Part shown: in pieces, positions 49,230 through 57,534 of the stretch | Position numbering within the stretch: position 1 is the stretch's first letter | Layout: each line of letters starts with the position of its first letter | Translations under genes and position numbers: made by a program | From: Roseomonas sp. OT10 | GTDB taxonomy: Bacteria; Pseudomonadota; Alphaproteobacteria; Acetobacterales; Acetobacteraceae | Direction: 5' to 3' | Length of the DNA: 64,000 nucleotides | NCBI RefSeq assembly: GCF_020991085.1 | Contig: NZ_CP087719.1 | Span: forward strand, 5,007,001 to 5,071,000 | Notes under the pieces: model-generated | The model's input: only the letters and a program-made list of their open reading frames with translations | Told to the model about the DNA's origin: nothing | The model's database searches: none

Positions 49230-50402
49230 GTGCTGACCATCGCGCGGGTCGAGGCCTTCGCCATCCGCAGCGACCTCGTCGGCGGACCCGGCACCACGGC
49301 GCCGCGCCGCCCGGCCTGGACGGCGGCGGCGGAGGTCGCCGGCCCGATGTCCCGCCACCCCCGCTTCAAGCGGCTGCGCGCCGCCTGGCGGCCCTCCTGG
49401 CCCGGGGTGGGCTGCCTGGTCACGGCCAGCGACGGCAGCTGGGGCTTCGGCGTCAGCCGCTACGGCGCGCCGGTGATCGAGACGGTCAACGGCCATCTCG
49501 GCCCGCTCCTGGTCGGGGAGCCGGCGCTGGCCACGGAGCGGCTGTGGGACATGATGGGCCGCGCCGCCTCGCCCTATGGCCCGGCCGGGCTCGGCACCTA
49601 TGCGATCAGCGCCATCGACCTCGCCCTGTGGGACCTGAAGGGCAAGGTGCTGGGCCAGCCGGTCTGGAGCCTGATCGGCGGCCCGTCGCGCCCGCGCATC
49701 CCCTGCTACGCCACCGGCAACGACACCGACTGGCACATGGAGCTGGGCTTCCGCGCCACCAAGCTGGCCTGCCCGCACGGCCCGGCCGACGGCCTGGAGG
49801 GGCTGGAGGCGAACGAGGCGCTGGTGGCCCGCACGCGGGAGCTGGTCGGGCCGCGGGTGGAGCTGATGCTCGACTGCTGGATGGCCTTCGACCTGGACTA
49901 CGCCGTGCGGCTGGCCGGGCGGCTGCGCCCCTACGGGCTGCGCTGGATCGAGGACTGCCTGCTGCCCGACGACCTCGACGGCCAGGCCGCGCTGCGCCGC
50001 CGCCTGCCCTGGATGGGCCTCGCCACGGGCGAGCACTGGTACACCCCCGCCCCCTTCGCCCAGGCGGCGGCGGGGCGCTGGGTAGACGTGTTCCAGCCGG
50101 ATATCGGCTGGGCCGGGGGGATGACGGGGCTGCTGCGCATCGCGGCCATCGCCGATGCCGCGGGCATTCCGGTGATCCCGCATGCGGGGATGAACACGCC
50201 CTACGGGCAGCATTTCGGCCTTGCCGTGCCGGGCTCGCCGATGGGCGAGTTCTTCCTCGGCACGCCGCCCGGGGTGCCGCTGGCCGAGACGCGGCTCTTC
50301 CCCGGCATGGCGGTGCCGCGGGACGGCTGGCTGGAGCCGAGCGACGCGCCCGGCTTCGGGCTGGGCGCCACGCCGGACGACATCGCCGCGATGCGCCCCT
50401 GA
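49230..50402 (+). CDS. Enolase-superfamily sugar-acid dehydratase, rhamnonate dehydratase-like
   Basis: 390 residues from a GTG at 49230. Enolase-fold dehydratase: metal ligands in ELMLDCWMAF (Asp), RWIEDCL (Glu) and TGEHW (Glu), a catalytic IPHAGMN histidine, and GFRATKLACPHG on the second strand. PMSRHPRF early on and CYATGNDTDW resemble L-rhamnonate dehydratase, which makes 2-keto-3-deoxy-L-rhamnonate. Other sugar-acid dehydratases in the superfamily cannot be excluded. Divergent from the LacI gene and sharing its operator region; followed by a TTT receptor after 35 bp. Confidence 0.78.
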   Translation: MLTIARVEAFAIRSDLVGGPGTTAPRRPAWTAAAEVAGPMSRHPRFKRLRAAWRPSWPGVGCLVTASDGSWGFGVSRYGAPVIETVNGHLGPLLVGEPALATERLWDMMGRAASPYGPAGLGTYAISAIDLALWDLKGKVLGQPVWSLIGGPSRPRIPCYATGNDTDWHMELGFRATKLACPHGPADGLEGLEANEALVARTRELVGPRVELMLDCWMAFDLDYAVRLAGRLRPYGLRWIEDCLLPDDLDGQAALRRRLPWMGLATGEHWYTPAPFAQAAAGRWVDVFQPDIGWAGGMTGLLRIAAIADAAGIPVIPHAGMNTPYGQHFGLAVPGSPMGEFFLGTPPGVPLAETRLFPGMAVPRDGWLEPSDAPGFGLGATPDDIAAMRP

Positions 50403-50437
50403 CGGCGCGGGACGGGGGAAGGGGAGGGAAGAACGAC

Positions 50438-51439
50438 ATGCAGGCCACCCATCGACGCGGCATCCTCGCCGCCGCTGCTGCCGGGGTCCTGGGCGGCCTG
50501 GCGCCGCCGGCCGCGCGGCCCGCCGGGGCCCAGGGCGCCGGCTGGCCCACCGGCCCCGTGCGCATCGTCGTGCCGGCGCCGCCCGGCGCCTTCAACGACG
50601 CGCTGGCGCGGCTGGTGGCGGACCAGCTCACCCCCGCGCTCGGCCAGCCCTGCGTGGTGGAGAACCGCGCCGGCGCCGGCGGCTCGCTCGGCACGCGGGA
50701 GGTGGCGCAGGCGCGGCCGGACGGGCAGACGCTGGGCATCGCCAACACCGCGACCCTGGCGATCAACCCGGCACTCTACCCCAATGCCGGCTACGACCCG
50801 CTGAAGGACCTCGCGCCGCTGGCCGTCTGCGCGCGCATCATGACGGTGCTGGTGGTCTCGCCGAAGCTGGGCGTGAACTCCGTGCAGGAGCTGCTGGCCC
50901 TGGCGAAGGCGCGGCCGGGCCGGCTCGACTATGCCAGCGCCGGCAGCGGCGGCAGCACGCACCTCGCCTTCGAGCTGCTGAAGCTGCGCGCCGGGGTGGA
51001 CATCACCCATGTCCCCTATCGCGGCGCCGCGCCGGTGGTGACCGCCCTGCTGGCCGGCGACATCCCCATCGCCTTCGAGGGCGTGCCGAACCTGCTGCCG
51101 CACCTGCAATCCGGCGCGCTGAAGGCCCTGGCCGTCACCGGCTCCGCCCGCGACCCGGCGCTGCCGGAGGTGCCGACGCTGCAGGAGGCGGGCGTGCCGG
51201 GCTATGAGATGTACGTCTGGTTCGGCTTCGTCGCCCCCGCCGGTGTCGCCGCCCCGGTGCGCGAGCGCCTGTCGCGCGAGATCCTGCGCATCGTCACCGC
51301 GCCCGACACGGCCGAGCGCATCCGCCGCCAGGGCGTCGAGGTCTGGGCCCGCGGGCCGGACGAGTTCGCCGCCCTGATCCGCAGCGAGCAGGCCAAGTTC
51401 GCCGAGGTGGTGCGGGTCGCCGGCATCCGCGTGGAGTAG
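50438..51439 (+). CDS. Tripartite tricarboxylate transporter (Bug) substrate-binding protein
   Basis: 333 residues. Signal peptide 1-31 (RRGILAAAAAGVLGGLAPPA), then WPTGPVRIVVPAPPGAFNDALAR, ENRAGAGGSLGTREVAQA, THVPYRGAAPVVTALLAG and VPTLQEAGVPGYEMYVWFGF, all Bug landmarks. Likely co-transcribed with the dehydratase-like gene 35 bp upstream, so its ligand may be the corresponding sugar acid. No TctA/TctB partner. Confidence 0.9.
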   Translation: MQATHRRGILAAAAAGVLGGLAPPAARPAGAQGAGWPTGPVRIVVPAPPGAFNDALARLVADQLTPALGQPCVVENRAGAGGSLGTREVAQARPDGQTLGIANTATLAINPALYPNAGYDPLKDLAPLAVCARIMTVLVVSPKLGVNSVQELLALAKARPGRLDYASAGSGGSTHLAFELLKLRAGVDITHVPYRGAAPVVTALLAGDIPIAFEGVPNLLPHLQSGALKALAVTGSARDPALPEVPTLQEAGVPGYEMYVWFGFVAPAGVAAPVRERLSREILRIVTAPDTAERIRRQGVEVWARGPDEFAALIRSEQAKFAEVVRVAGIRVE

Positions 51440-51551
51440 CGGCGCGCCGGCCGGCGGGGGCGGCCCCCATCGCGGGGCGACCTGTGCCGCCGGCTGGCGC
51501 GCCGGAAGCGGAGGGTGGCCTTCGCGCCGCGCCCGGCCGATCCTGCCGCGC

Positions 51552-52187
51552 ATGGACACCCCCGTCATCCCCCGCGGCACGCGCGCCGCCGCCACCCGCC
51601 AGCGCATCCTGGACGCCGCCCTGGCCGAATTCGCCGAGAAGGGCCTGGCCGGGGCGCGGGTGGACGAGATCGCCGCCCGGGCCGGCGCCAACAAGCGGAT
51701 GCTCTACGCCTATTTCGGCTCCAAGGAGGAGCTGTGGCTGACGGTGCTGGAGCGCGCCTATGCCGCCAAGCGGGAGGAGGAGCGCGCCCTGGAGGTGGCC
51801 GACCTGCCGCCGGCGGAGGCCATGGCGCGGCTGGTGCGCTTCAACCTGCGCTACACGGCGCGGCACCCGGAATTCGTCGCCCTGCTGAACCAGGAAAACG
51901 TCCACCGCGCCGCCTATCTCGGCCGGTCGGAGGCGGTGCAGGCGCTCTACTCGCCGCTGCTGGAATCCGTGCGCCAGGTGCTGGCGCGCGGGGCGGAGGC
52001 AGGGGTGTTCCGGCGCGATGCCGACCCCTTGCAGACCTACGTGACCCTGGTGGCGCTGGGGCATTTCTTCGTCGCCAACCGCTTCACCCTCTCCACCATC
52101 TTCCGCACCGACCTCTCGGCCGAGGCGGCGCTGGCGGCGCGGGAGGCGCACTGCGTGGAGGTGGTGCTGGGCTATCTTCGCCCTTGA
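51552..52187 (+). CDS. TetR-family transcriptional regulator
   Basis: 211 residues. N-terminal HTH TRQRILDAALAEFAEKGLAGARVDEIAARAGANKRMLYAYFGSKEELW covers residues ~15-62; the C-terminal helical ligand domain follows (RFNLRYTARHPEFVALLNQEN; VTLVALGHFFVANRFTLSTIF). It lies immediately before the Gfo/Idh-DUF993-isomerase operon, whose promoter carries a 24 bp inverted repeat starting 20 bp after this stop codon, so it is the likely repressor. Confidence 0.9.
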   Translation: MDTPVIPRGTRAAATRQRILDAALAEFAEKGLAGARVDEIAARAGANKRMLYAYFGSKEELWLTVLERAYAAKREEERALEVADLPPAEAMARLVRFNLRYTARHPEFVALLNQENVHRAAYLGRSEAVQALYSPLLESVRQVLARGAEAGVFRRDADPLQTYVTLVALGHFFVANRFTLSTIFRTDLSAEAALAAREAHCVEVVLGYLRP

Positions 52188-52230
52188 CCCGGCGCTCCCC
52201 CGCCGCTTAGGTAACCACCAAGTTACCTAA
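52184..52230 (+). promoter_or_regulatory. Promoter with TetR-type operator before the Gfo/Idh operon
   Basis: TTGACC (52184-52189), 18 bp spacer, TAGGTA (52208-52213). Overlapping the -10 is a perfect inverted repeat, TTAGGTAAC (52207-52215) and GTTACCTAA (52222-52230) with a 6 bp spacer. Start codon 19 bp further on. Strong candidate site for the TetR protein encoded just upstream. Confidence 0.8.
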
Positions 52231-52248
52231 GAAACGGGGAGAGCGTTC

Positions 52249-53403
52249 ATGGCGCAGCGCCGCATCGGCCTGATCATGCACGGCGTGACGGGCCGGATGG
52301 GGATGAACCAGCATCTCATCCGCTCCATCGCGGCGATCCGGAAGGATGGCGGGGTGGCGCTGGCCAATGGCGACCGGCTGATGCCCGACCCGATCCTGGT
52401 CGGCCGCGACCGCGAGAGGCTGGAGGCGCTGGCCCGGGCGCACGGGGTGGAGCGGGTCGGCACCGACCTGGACGCGGCGCTGGCCAACCCGGACGACGAG
52501 ATCTTCTTCGACGCCGGCACCACGCAGATGCGCGCGGGGCTGATCCGCCGCGCCATTGCCGCGGGCAAGCACGTCTATACGGAGAAGCCGACCGCCGACA
52601 ATCTGGAGGACGCGCTGGACGTGGCGCGGCTGGCCAAGCAGGCGGGCATCAAGAACGGCGCGGTGCAGGACAAGCTGTTCCTGCCCGGGCTGCTGAAGCT
52701 GAAGATGGCGATCGACAGCGGCTTCTTCGGCCGCATCCTCTCCGTGCGCGGCGAGTTCGGCTACTGGGTCTTCGAGGGCGACCTGCAGCCGACCCAGCGG
52801 CCGAGCTGGAACTACAAGAAGGCGGAGGGCGGCGGCATCATCCTCGATATGCTCTGCCACTGGCGCTACGTGCTGGACAACCTGTTCGGCGAGACCAAGG
52901 CCGTCTCCTGCCTCGGCGCCACCCACATCCCCGAGCGGCGCGACGAGCGCGGCCGGCCCTATCGCGCCGATGCGGACGACGCGGCCTATGCCACCTTCGA
53001 GCTGGAGGGCGGCATCGTCGCGCAGATCAACTCCTCCTGGACGACGCGGGTGCGGCGCGACGACCTCGTGACCTTCCACGTCGACGGCACGCACGGCTCC
53101 GCCGTGGCGGGGCTGATGCAGTGCCGCACGCAGGCGCGGGTGAACACGCCCAAGCCCGTCTGGAGCCCGGACACGCCGCAGACCATCGACTTCTTCGCCG
53201 GATGGGAGGAGATTCCCGACACCCAGCCCTATCCCAACGGCTTCCGGGCGCAGTGGGAGCTGTTCCTGCGCCACGTCGCGGGCGACCTGCCGGAGTTCCA
53301 GTGGAACCTGCTGGCGGCGGCGAAGGGCGTGCAGCTCGCCGAGGCGGGGCTGCGATCCTGGGCCGAGCGGCGCTGGATCGACCTGCCGACGCTGGAGGTC
53401 TGA
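52249..53403 (+). CDS. Gfo/Idh/MocA family oxidoreductase (sugar locus, first enzyme)
   Basis: 384 residues. Rossmann start IGLIMHGVTGRMGMNQHLIR, EKPTADNL with the family Lys near residue 110, and GGGIILDMLCHWRYVLDNLFG in the C-terminal domain. Longer than average and with the GVTGRMGMNQ loop of the group often found beside DUF993 proteins. Heads the TetR-controlled operon; DUF993 starts five bases after its stop. Probably oxidises a sugar or glycoside (inference). Confidence 0.87.
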   Translation: MAQRRIGLIMHGVTGRMGMNQHLIRSIAAIRKDGGVALANGDRLMPDPILVGRDRERLEALARAHGVERVGTDLDAALANPDDEIFFDAGTTQMRAGLIRRAIAAGKHVYTEKPTADNLEDALDVARLAKQAGIKNGAVQDKLFLPGLLKLKMAIDSGFFGRILSVRGEFGYWVFEGDLQPTQRPSWNYKKAEGGGIILDMLCHWRYVLDNLFGETKAVSCLGATHIPERRDERGRPYRADADDAAYATFELEGGIVAQINSSWTTRVRRDDLVTFHVDGTHGSAVAGLMQCRTQARVNTPKPVWSPDTPQTIDFFAGWEEIPDTQPYPNGFRAQWELFLRHVAGDLPEFQWNLLAAAKGVQLAEAGLRSWAERRWIDLPTLEV

Positions 53404-53408
53404 GCGCC

Positions 53409-54569
53409 ATGCCGGTGCTGAACCTGCCCACGGCGGAAGGCGGCCTCGCGCCCTTCGCCACCTCCGCCCCGCGCGACTTCCCCGTGGCGCGGCCGCCCTT
53501 TCCGCGCGTGGCGCTCGCGGCTGCGCATGTCGTCGCCGATCCGCTCGCCGAGCACGACCCCTGGCTGGACGTGGCGGTGGACTGGGACCGCACCATCGCC
53601 TTCCGCAGGTACCTCTGGTCGCTGGGCCTGGGCGTGGCGGAGGCGATGGACACCGCCCAGCGCGGCATGGGCCTCGACTGGGCGGGGGCGCAGCAGCTCA
53701 TCCGCCGCTCGCTCGATGCCATGCGCGACGTGCCGGGCGCGGTGATGGCCTCCGGCGCCGGCACGGACCACCTCGCCCCCGGGCCCGACGTCACCGTGGA
53801 CGCGGTGATCCGCGCCTATGAGGAGCAGTGCGCCGCCGTGGAGGGCATGGGCGGGCGCATCATCCTGATGGCCTCGCGCGCCCTGGCGAAGGCCGCGCGC
53901 GGGCCGGAGGATTATGTCCGCGTCTACGACCGCGTGCTGTCGCAGGTGCGGGAGCCGGTCATCATCCACTGGCTGGGCGAGATGTTCGACCCGGCGCTGG
54001 AAGGCTACTGGGGCCATCCTGACCACATGGCGGCGATGGAGGTCGCGCTCGACGTCATCGCCGCCCATGCGGACAAGGTGGACGGGGTGAAGATCTCCCT
54101 GCTCGACAAGGGCAAGGAGATCGCCATGCGCCAGCGGCTTCCCGCCGGCGTGCGCATGTACACGGGCGACGACTTCCACTACGCCGAGCTGATCGCGGGC
54201 GATGCCCAGGGCCATTCCGACGCGCTGCTGGGCATCTTCGACCCGATCGCCCCGGCGGTGGGCGGGGCGCTGGCCGCGCTGTCGCGCAACGACCTCTCGA
54301 CCTTCCACGACATCCTGGCCCCGACCGTGCCGCTGTCGCGCCATATCTTCAGATCGCCCACCCGCTTCTACAAGACGGGCGTCGTGTTCATGGCCTGGCT
54401 GAACGGGCACCAGGATCATTTCGTCATGGTCGGCGGGCAGCAATCGGCACGCTCGATCCGGCACTTCGCCGAGCTGTTCCGCCTCGCCGACCAGGCCGGG
54501 CTGCTGCGCGACCCGGAGCTGGCGGCCAGCCGCATGCGCCAGCTCCTCGCCGTACACGGCGTGTCGTGA
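53409..54569 (+). CDS. DUF993 protein (predicted TIM-barrel aldolase/hydrolase)
   Basis: 386 residues matching DUF993, which has a dihydrodipicolinate-synthase-like fold. Blocks: DWDRTIAFRRYLWSLGLGVAEAMDTAQRGMGLDW, GTDHLAP, HWLGEMFDPALEGYWGH and DGVKISLLDKGKE with a candidate Schiff-base Lys. Reaction unknown. Constant neighbours in this locus, a Gfo/Idh enzyme before and a TIM-barrel isomerase after, point to a sugar catabolic step. Confidence 0.85.
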   Translation: MPVLNLPTAEGGLAPFATSAPRDFPVARPPFPRVALAAAHVVADPLAEHDPWLDVAVDWDRTIAFRRYLWSLGLGVAEAMDTAQRGMGLDWAGAQQLIRRSLDAMRDVPGAVMASGAGTDHLAPGPDVTVDAVIRAYEEQCAAVEGMGGRIILMASRALAKAARGPEDYVRVYDRVLSQVREPVIIHWLGEMFDPALEGYWGHPDHMAAMEVALDVIAAHADKVDGVKISLLDKGKEIAMRQRLPAGVRMYTGDDFHYAELIAGDAQGHSDALLGIFDPIAPAVGGALAALSRNDLSTFHDILAPTVPLSRHIFRSPTRFYKTGVVFMAWLNGHQDHFVMVGGQQSARSIRHFAELFRLADQAGLLRDPELAASRMRQLLAVHGVS

Positions 54570-54579
54570 GGGGCGTGGC

Positions 54580-55401
54580 ATGAGGACCGATCCCGGGCCG
54601 CTCTCGCTCAACACCGTCACGGTGAAGGAGCGCTGGGGGCTGGCCGAATGCATCGAGGGCTGCGCCCGCCACGGCATTCCCGGCATCTCGCCCTGGCGCG
54701 ACGTGTTGCAGGCCATGGGGGTCGAGCAGGCGGCGCGCCGCATCCGCGACGCCGGGCTGCGCGTCACCGGCCTGTGCCGCGGCGGCCTGTTCACCGCCGC
54801 CGATGCCGCCGGCCGCGCCGCCGCGATCGAGGACAACCGCCGCGCCATCGCGGAGGCGCATGCGATCGGCACGCGCTGCCTCGTCATGGTCTGCGGCGGG
54901 CTGCCGCCGGGCTCGAAGGACCTCCCCGGCGCGCGGGCGATGGTGGCCGACGGGCTGGCCGCGATCCTGCCGGAGGCGCGCGCGGCCGGCGTGACCCTGG
55001 CGCTGGAGCCGCTGCACCCGATGACCTGTGCCGACCGCTCCGTGCTCTCCACGCTCGGCCAGGCGCTGGACCTCTGCGACGCGCTGGGCGAGGGCACGGG
55101 GGTCGCGGTGGATGTCTACCACGTCTGGTGGGACCCCGACCTGGCACGGCAGATGGCGCGCGCCGCCGGGCGCATCGCCGGCTTCCACACCTGCGACTGG
55201 CTGGTGCCGACGACGGACACGGTGTTCGACCGCGGCCTGCCCGGCGATGGCGTCATCGACATCCCCGCCATCCGCGCCATGGCCGAGGCCGCCGGCTGGC
55301 CCGGCGGCGCGGAGGTGGAGATCCTGTCGCGCCGCTGGTGGGCGCAAGACCCGGACGAGGTGCTGCCGCTGCTGAAGGAACGCCATGCCGCTGTCTGCTG
55401 A
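54580..55401 (+). CDS. Sugar phosphate isomerase/epimerase (xylose isomerase-like TIM barrel)
   Basis: 273 residues. AP-endonuclease-2/xylose isomerase-like fold: LAECIEGCARHGIPGISPWRD at the start, VTLALEPLHPM (metal Glu), VAVDVYHVWWDPD (metal Asp/His) and GFHTCDW. Typical for isomerases or epimerases of keto-sugars. Eleven bases after DUF993; followed 28 bp later by a TTT receptor. Substrate unknown. Confidence 0.85.
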   Translation: MRTDPGPLSLNTVTVKERWGLAECIEGCARHGIPGISPWRDVLQAMGVEQAARRIRDAGLRVTGLCRGGLFTAADAAGRAAAIEDNRRAIAEAHAIGTRCLVMVCGGLPPGSKDLPGARAMVADGLAAILPEARAAGVTLALEPLHPMTCADRSVLSTLGQALDLCDALGEGTGVAVDVYHVWWDPDLARQMARAAGRIAGFHTCDWLVPTTDTVFDRGLPGDGVIDIPAIRAMAEAAGWPGGAEVEILSRRWWAQDPDEVLPLLKERHAAVC

Positions 55402-55429
55402 CCCCTGCGGTTCCGGAGGAGACACGAGA

Positions 55430-56410
55430 ATGACGACGCGACGCCGCCTGTTCGCCACCGGCCTGCTGGCCATGCCGCTGCTCGCCACCCGGGCGACGGC
55501 CCAGGGGGGATGGGCGCCCGCCCATCCGATCCGCTTCGTGGTTCCCTTTCCCGCCGGCGGCGCCACGGATGTGGTGGCGCGGGTGATGGCGGAGCGCATG
55601 CAGGCGAAGCTGGGCCAGCCCGTGGTGGTGGAGAACCGCACCGGCTCGGGCGGCAACATCGGCATGGAGGCCGTGGTGCGCGCCGCCCCCGACGGGCACA
55701 CGCTGCTGATGGGCACGATGGGCACGCTGACCATCAACCAGCACCTCTACACCAATATGGGCTTCGACCCGGTGCGCGACCTCGCGCCGGTCTCCATGGC
55801 CTTCGGCACGGACCACCTGCTGATCGTGAACCCCTCCGTGCCGGCGCGCACGGCGCAGGAATTCGTCGCGCTGCTGAAGGAGAATCCGGGGAAAGTCAGC
55901 TACGGCTCCGCCGGCTCCGGCTCCTCGACCCACATGGTGGCGGAGCTGTTCCGCCTCGCCGCCGGGGTGCAGCCGCTGCACGTGCCCTATCGCGGCAGCG
56001 CGCCGGCGCTGAACGACACCGTCGCGGGCAACGTGCAGTTCATGCTGGACCAGCTCCCCTCGGCCATCGGCATGGTGCAGGGCGGCAAGGTGCGGGCGCT
56101 GGCGGTGACGGGCGCGAAGCGCTCCGTCCTGCTGCCCGAGGTGCCGACCATGGCGGAGATCGGCCTGCCCGGCGCGGAGGCCACCTCCTGGGGTGCCGTC
56201 ATGGCCCCTGCCGGCACGCCGCCCGCCGCCGTGGAGCGCCTCAGCCTGGTGGCGCGCGAGGTGCTGGCCGAGGGCAACGTGCAGGAGCGGCTGGCCGCGG
56301 CGGGTGCCGACGCGGTCTCCTCCACCCCCGCCGAGCTCTCCGCCGTGCTGGCGCGCGACGTGGCGAAGTGGGGCAAGGTGGTGCGCGAGGCGCGGATCAC
56401 CGTGAACTGA
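55430..56410 (+). CDS. Tripartite tricarboxylate transporter (Bug) substrate-binding protein
   Basis: 326 residues, start fixed by GGAGGA nine bases upstream of the ATG. Signal peptide 1-25 (RRRLFATGLLAMPLLATRATA), then HPIRFVVPFPAGGATDVVARV, ENRTGSGGNIGMEAVVRA, HVPYRGSAPALNDTVAG. Likely the last gene of the Gfo-DUF993-isomerase operon. No TctA/TctB nearby. Confidence 0.9.
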   Translation: MTTRRRLFATGLLAMPLLATRATAQGGWAPAHPIRFVVPFPAGGATDVVARVMAERMQAKLGQPVVVENRTGSGGNIGMEAVVRAAPDGHTLLMGTMGTLTINQHLYTNMGFDPVRDLAPVSMAFGTDHLLIVNPSVPARTAQEFVALLKENPGKVSYGSAGSGSSTHMVAELFRLAAGVQPLHVPYRGSAPALNDTVAGNVQFMLDQLPSAIGMVQGGKVRALAVTGAKRSVLLPEVPTMAEIGLPGAEATSWGAVMAPAGTPPAAVERLSLVAREVLAEGNVQERLAAAGADAVSSTPAELSAVLARDVAKWGKVVREARITVN

Positions 56411-56442
56411 CGCCGTGGCAGCGGACGTTGCCGGGGCTTTTC

Positions 56443-56472
56443 TTGACAGGTGGGAAGGCCGCTTCCTAGCCT
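56443..56472 (+). promoter_or_regulatory. Sigma70-like promoter of the carbohydrate ABC transporter operon
   Basis: TTGACA (56443-56448), 18 bp spacer, TAGCCT (56467-56472), in the 179 bp gap before the permease genes. The element has the same shape (TTGACN-N18-TAGNNN) as the two repressible promoters at 47914-47954 and 52184-52230. No inverted repeat was recognised over it. Confidence 0.6.
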
Positions 56473-56589
56473 CGGCGCAACGAACCGGTGGCGTCCGGCG
56501 CCAGGCGAGACGCCGCGCCTCCGGCCCGGACAGCGGGCCGGCGGACGACAGGGGAAACGACACCATGCTCGACCATGAGGGGTGCGGCG

Positions 56590-57534
56590 ATGGCCGGCGT
56601 CGGCACGCCTAGCCTCGCCGGCTGGGCGCCGGCCGGCGCGGCCCGCCCGGCCCGGCGCCGGTGGCTGCACGATTATGCGGGCTACCTGTTCCTGCTGCCC
56701 TGGCTGGTCGGCTTCCTCGGGCTGACCCTGGGGCCGGCGCTGGTCTCGCTCTACCTCAGCTTCACCTCCTACGACCTGCTGACGGAGCCGCGCTGGATCG
56801 GGGCGGCGAACTATGTCCGCATCGCCACGGCGGATGCGAAGTTCAGCGCCTCGCTCGGCGTCACCTTCACCTATGTCGCCCTGACCGTGCCGCTGAAGCT
56901 TGCCTTCGCGCTGGCGGTCGCCATGGTGCTGAACAAGGGCATCCGCGGGCTGACCGTCTATCGCGCCATCTTCTACCTGCCCTCGCTGCTCGGCGGGTCG
57001 GTGGCGATCGCCGTGCTGTGGCGCGAGATCTTCTCGCGCAACGGGCTGCTGAACCAGATCCTCGCCCTCGTCGGCATCCACGGCCCGGCCTGGATCGCCG
57101 ATCCCGACACGGCGCTCTACACGCTGGTGGTGCTGGGCATCTGGCAGTTCGGCAGCCCGATGATCATCTTCCTCGCCGGGCTGCGGCAGATCCCGCAGGA
57201 CCTGTACGAGGCGGCAAGCCTCGACGGTGCCTCCCGCGCGCGGCAGTTCTGGCGCATCACCCTGCCGCTGCTGACCCCGGTGGTGTTCTTCAACGCCGTC
57301 GTGCAGGTGATCGACGCCTTCAAGGCCTTCACCCCCGCCTACATCATCTCCGATGGCACGGGCGGGCCGGTGAACGCCACGCTGTTCTACACGCTCTACC
57401 TGTACCAGGAGGCCTTCGGCTTCTTCCGCATGGGCTACGCCTCGGCGCTCGCCTGGATCCTGGTGCTGATCGTGGCGGGCTTCACTGCCCTCTCCTTCCT
57501 CTCCGCGCGCTTCTGGGTGCACTACGATGAGTGA
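56590..57534 (+). CDS. Carbohydrate ABC transporter permease (UgpA/MalF type)
   Basis: 314 residues from the ATG at 56590, preceded by GAGGGG; an ATG at 56575 is possible. Six membrane helices, e.g. DYAGYLFLLPWLVGFLGLTL and TLVVLGIWQFGSPMIIFLAG; the EAA loop reads LYEAASLDGASRARQFWRITLPLLTP. First of two permeases of the importer. Stop overlaps the next start (ATGAGTGA). Confidence 0.9.
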   Translation: MAGVGTPSLAGWAPAGAARPARRRWLHDYAGYLFLLPWLVGFLGLTLGPALVSLYLSFTSYDLLTEPRWIGAANYVRIATADAKFSASLGVTFTYVALTVPLKLAFALAVAMVLNKGIRGLTVYRAIFYLPSLLGGSVAIAVLWREIFSRNGLLNQILALVGIHGPAWIADPDTALYTLVVLGIWQFGSPMIIFLAGLRQIPQDLYEAASLDGASRARQFWRITLPLLTPVVFFNAVVQVIDAFKAFTPAYIISDGTGGPVNATLFYTLYLYQEAFGFFRMGYASALAWILVLIVAGFTALSFLSARFWVHYDE

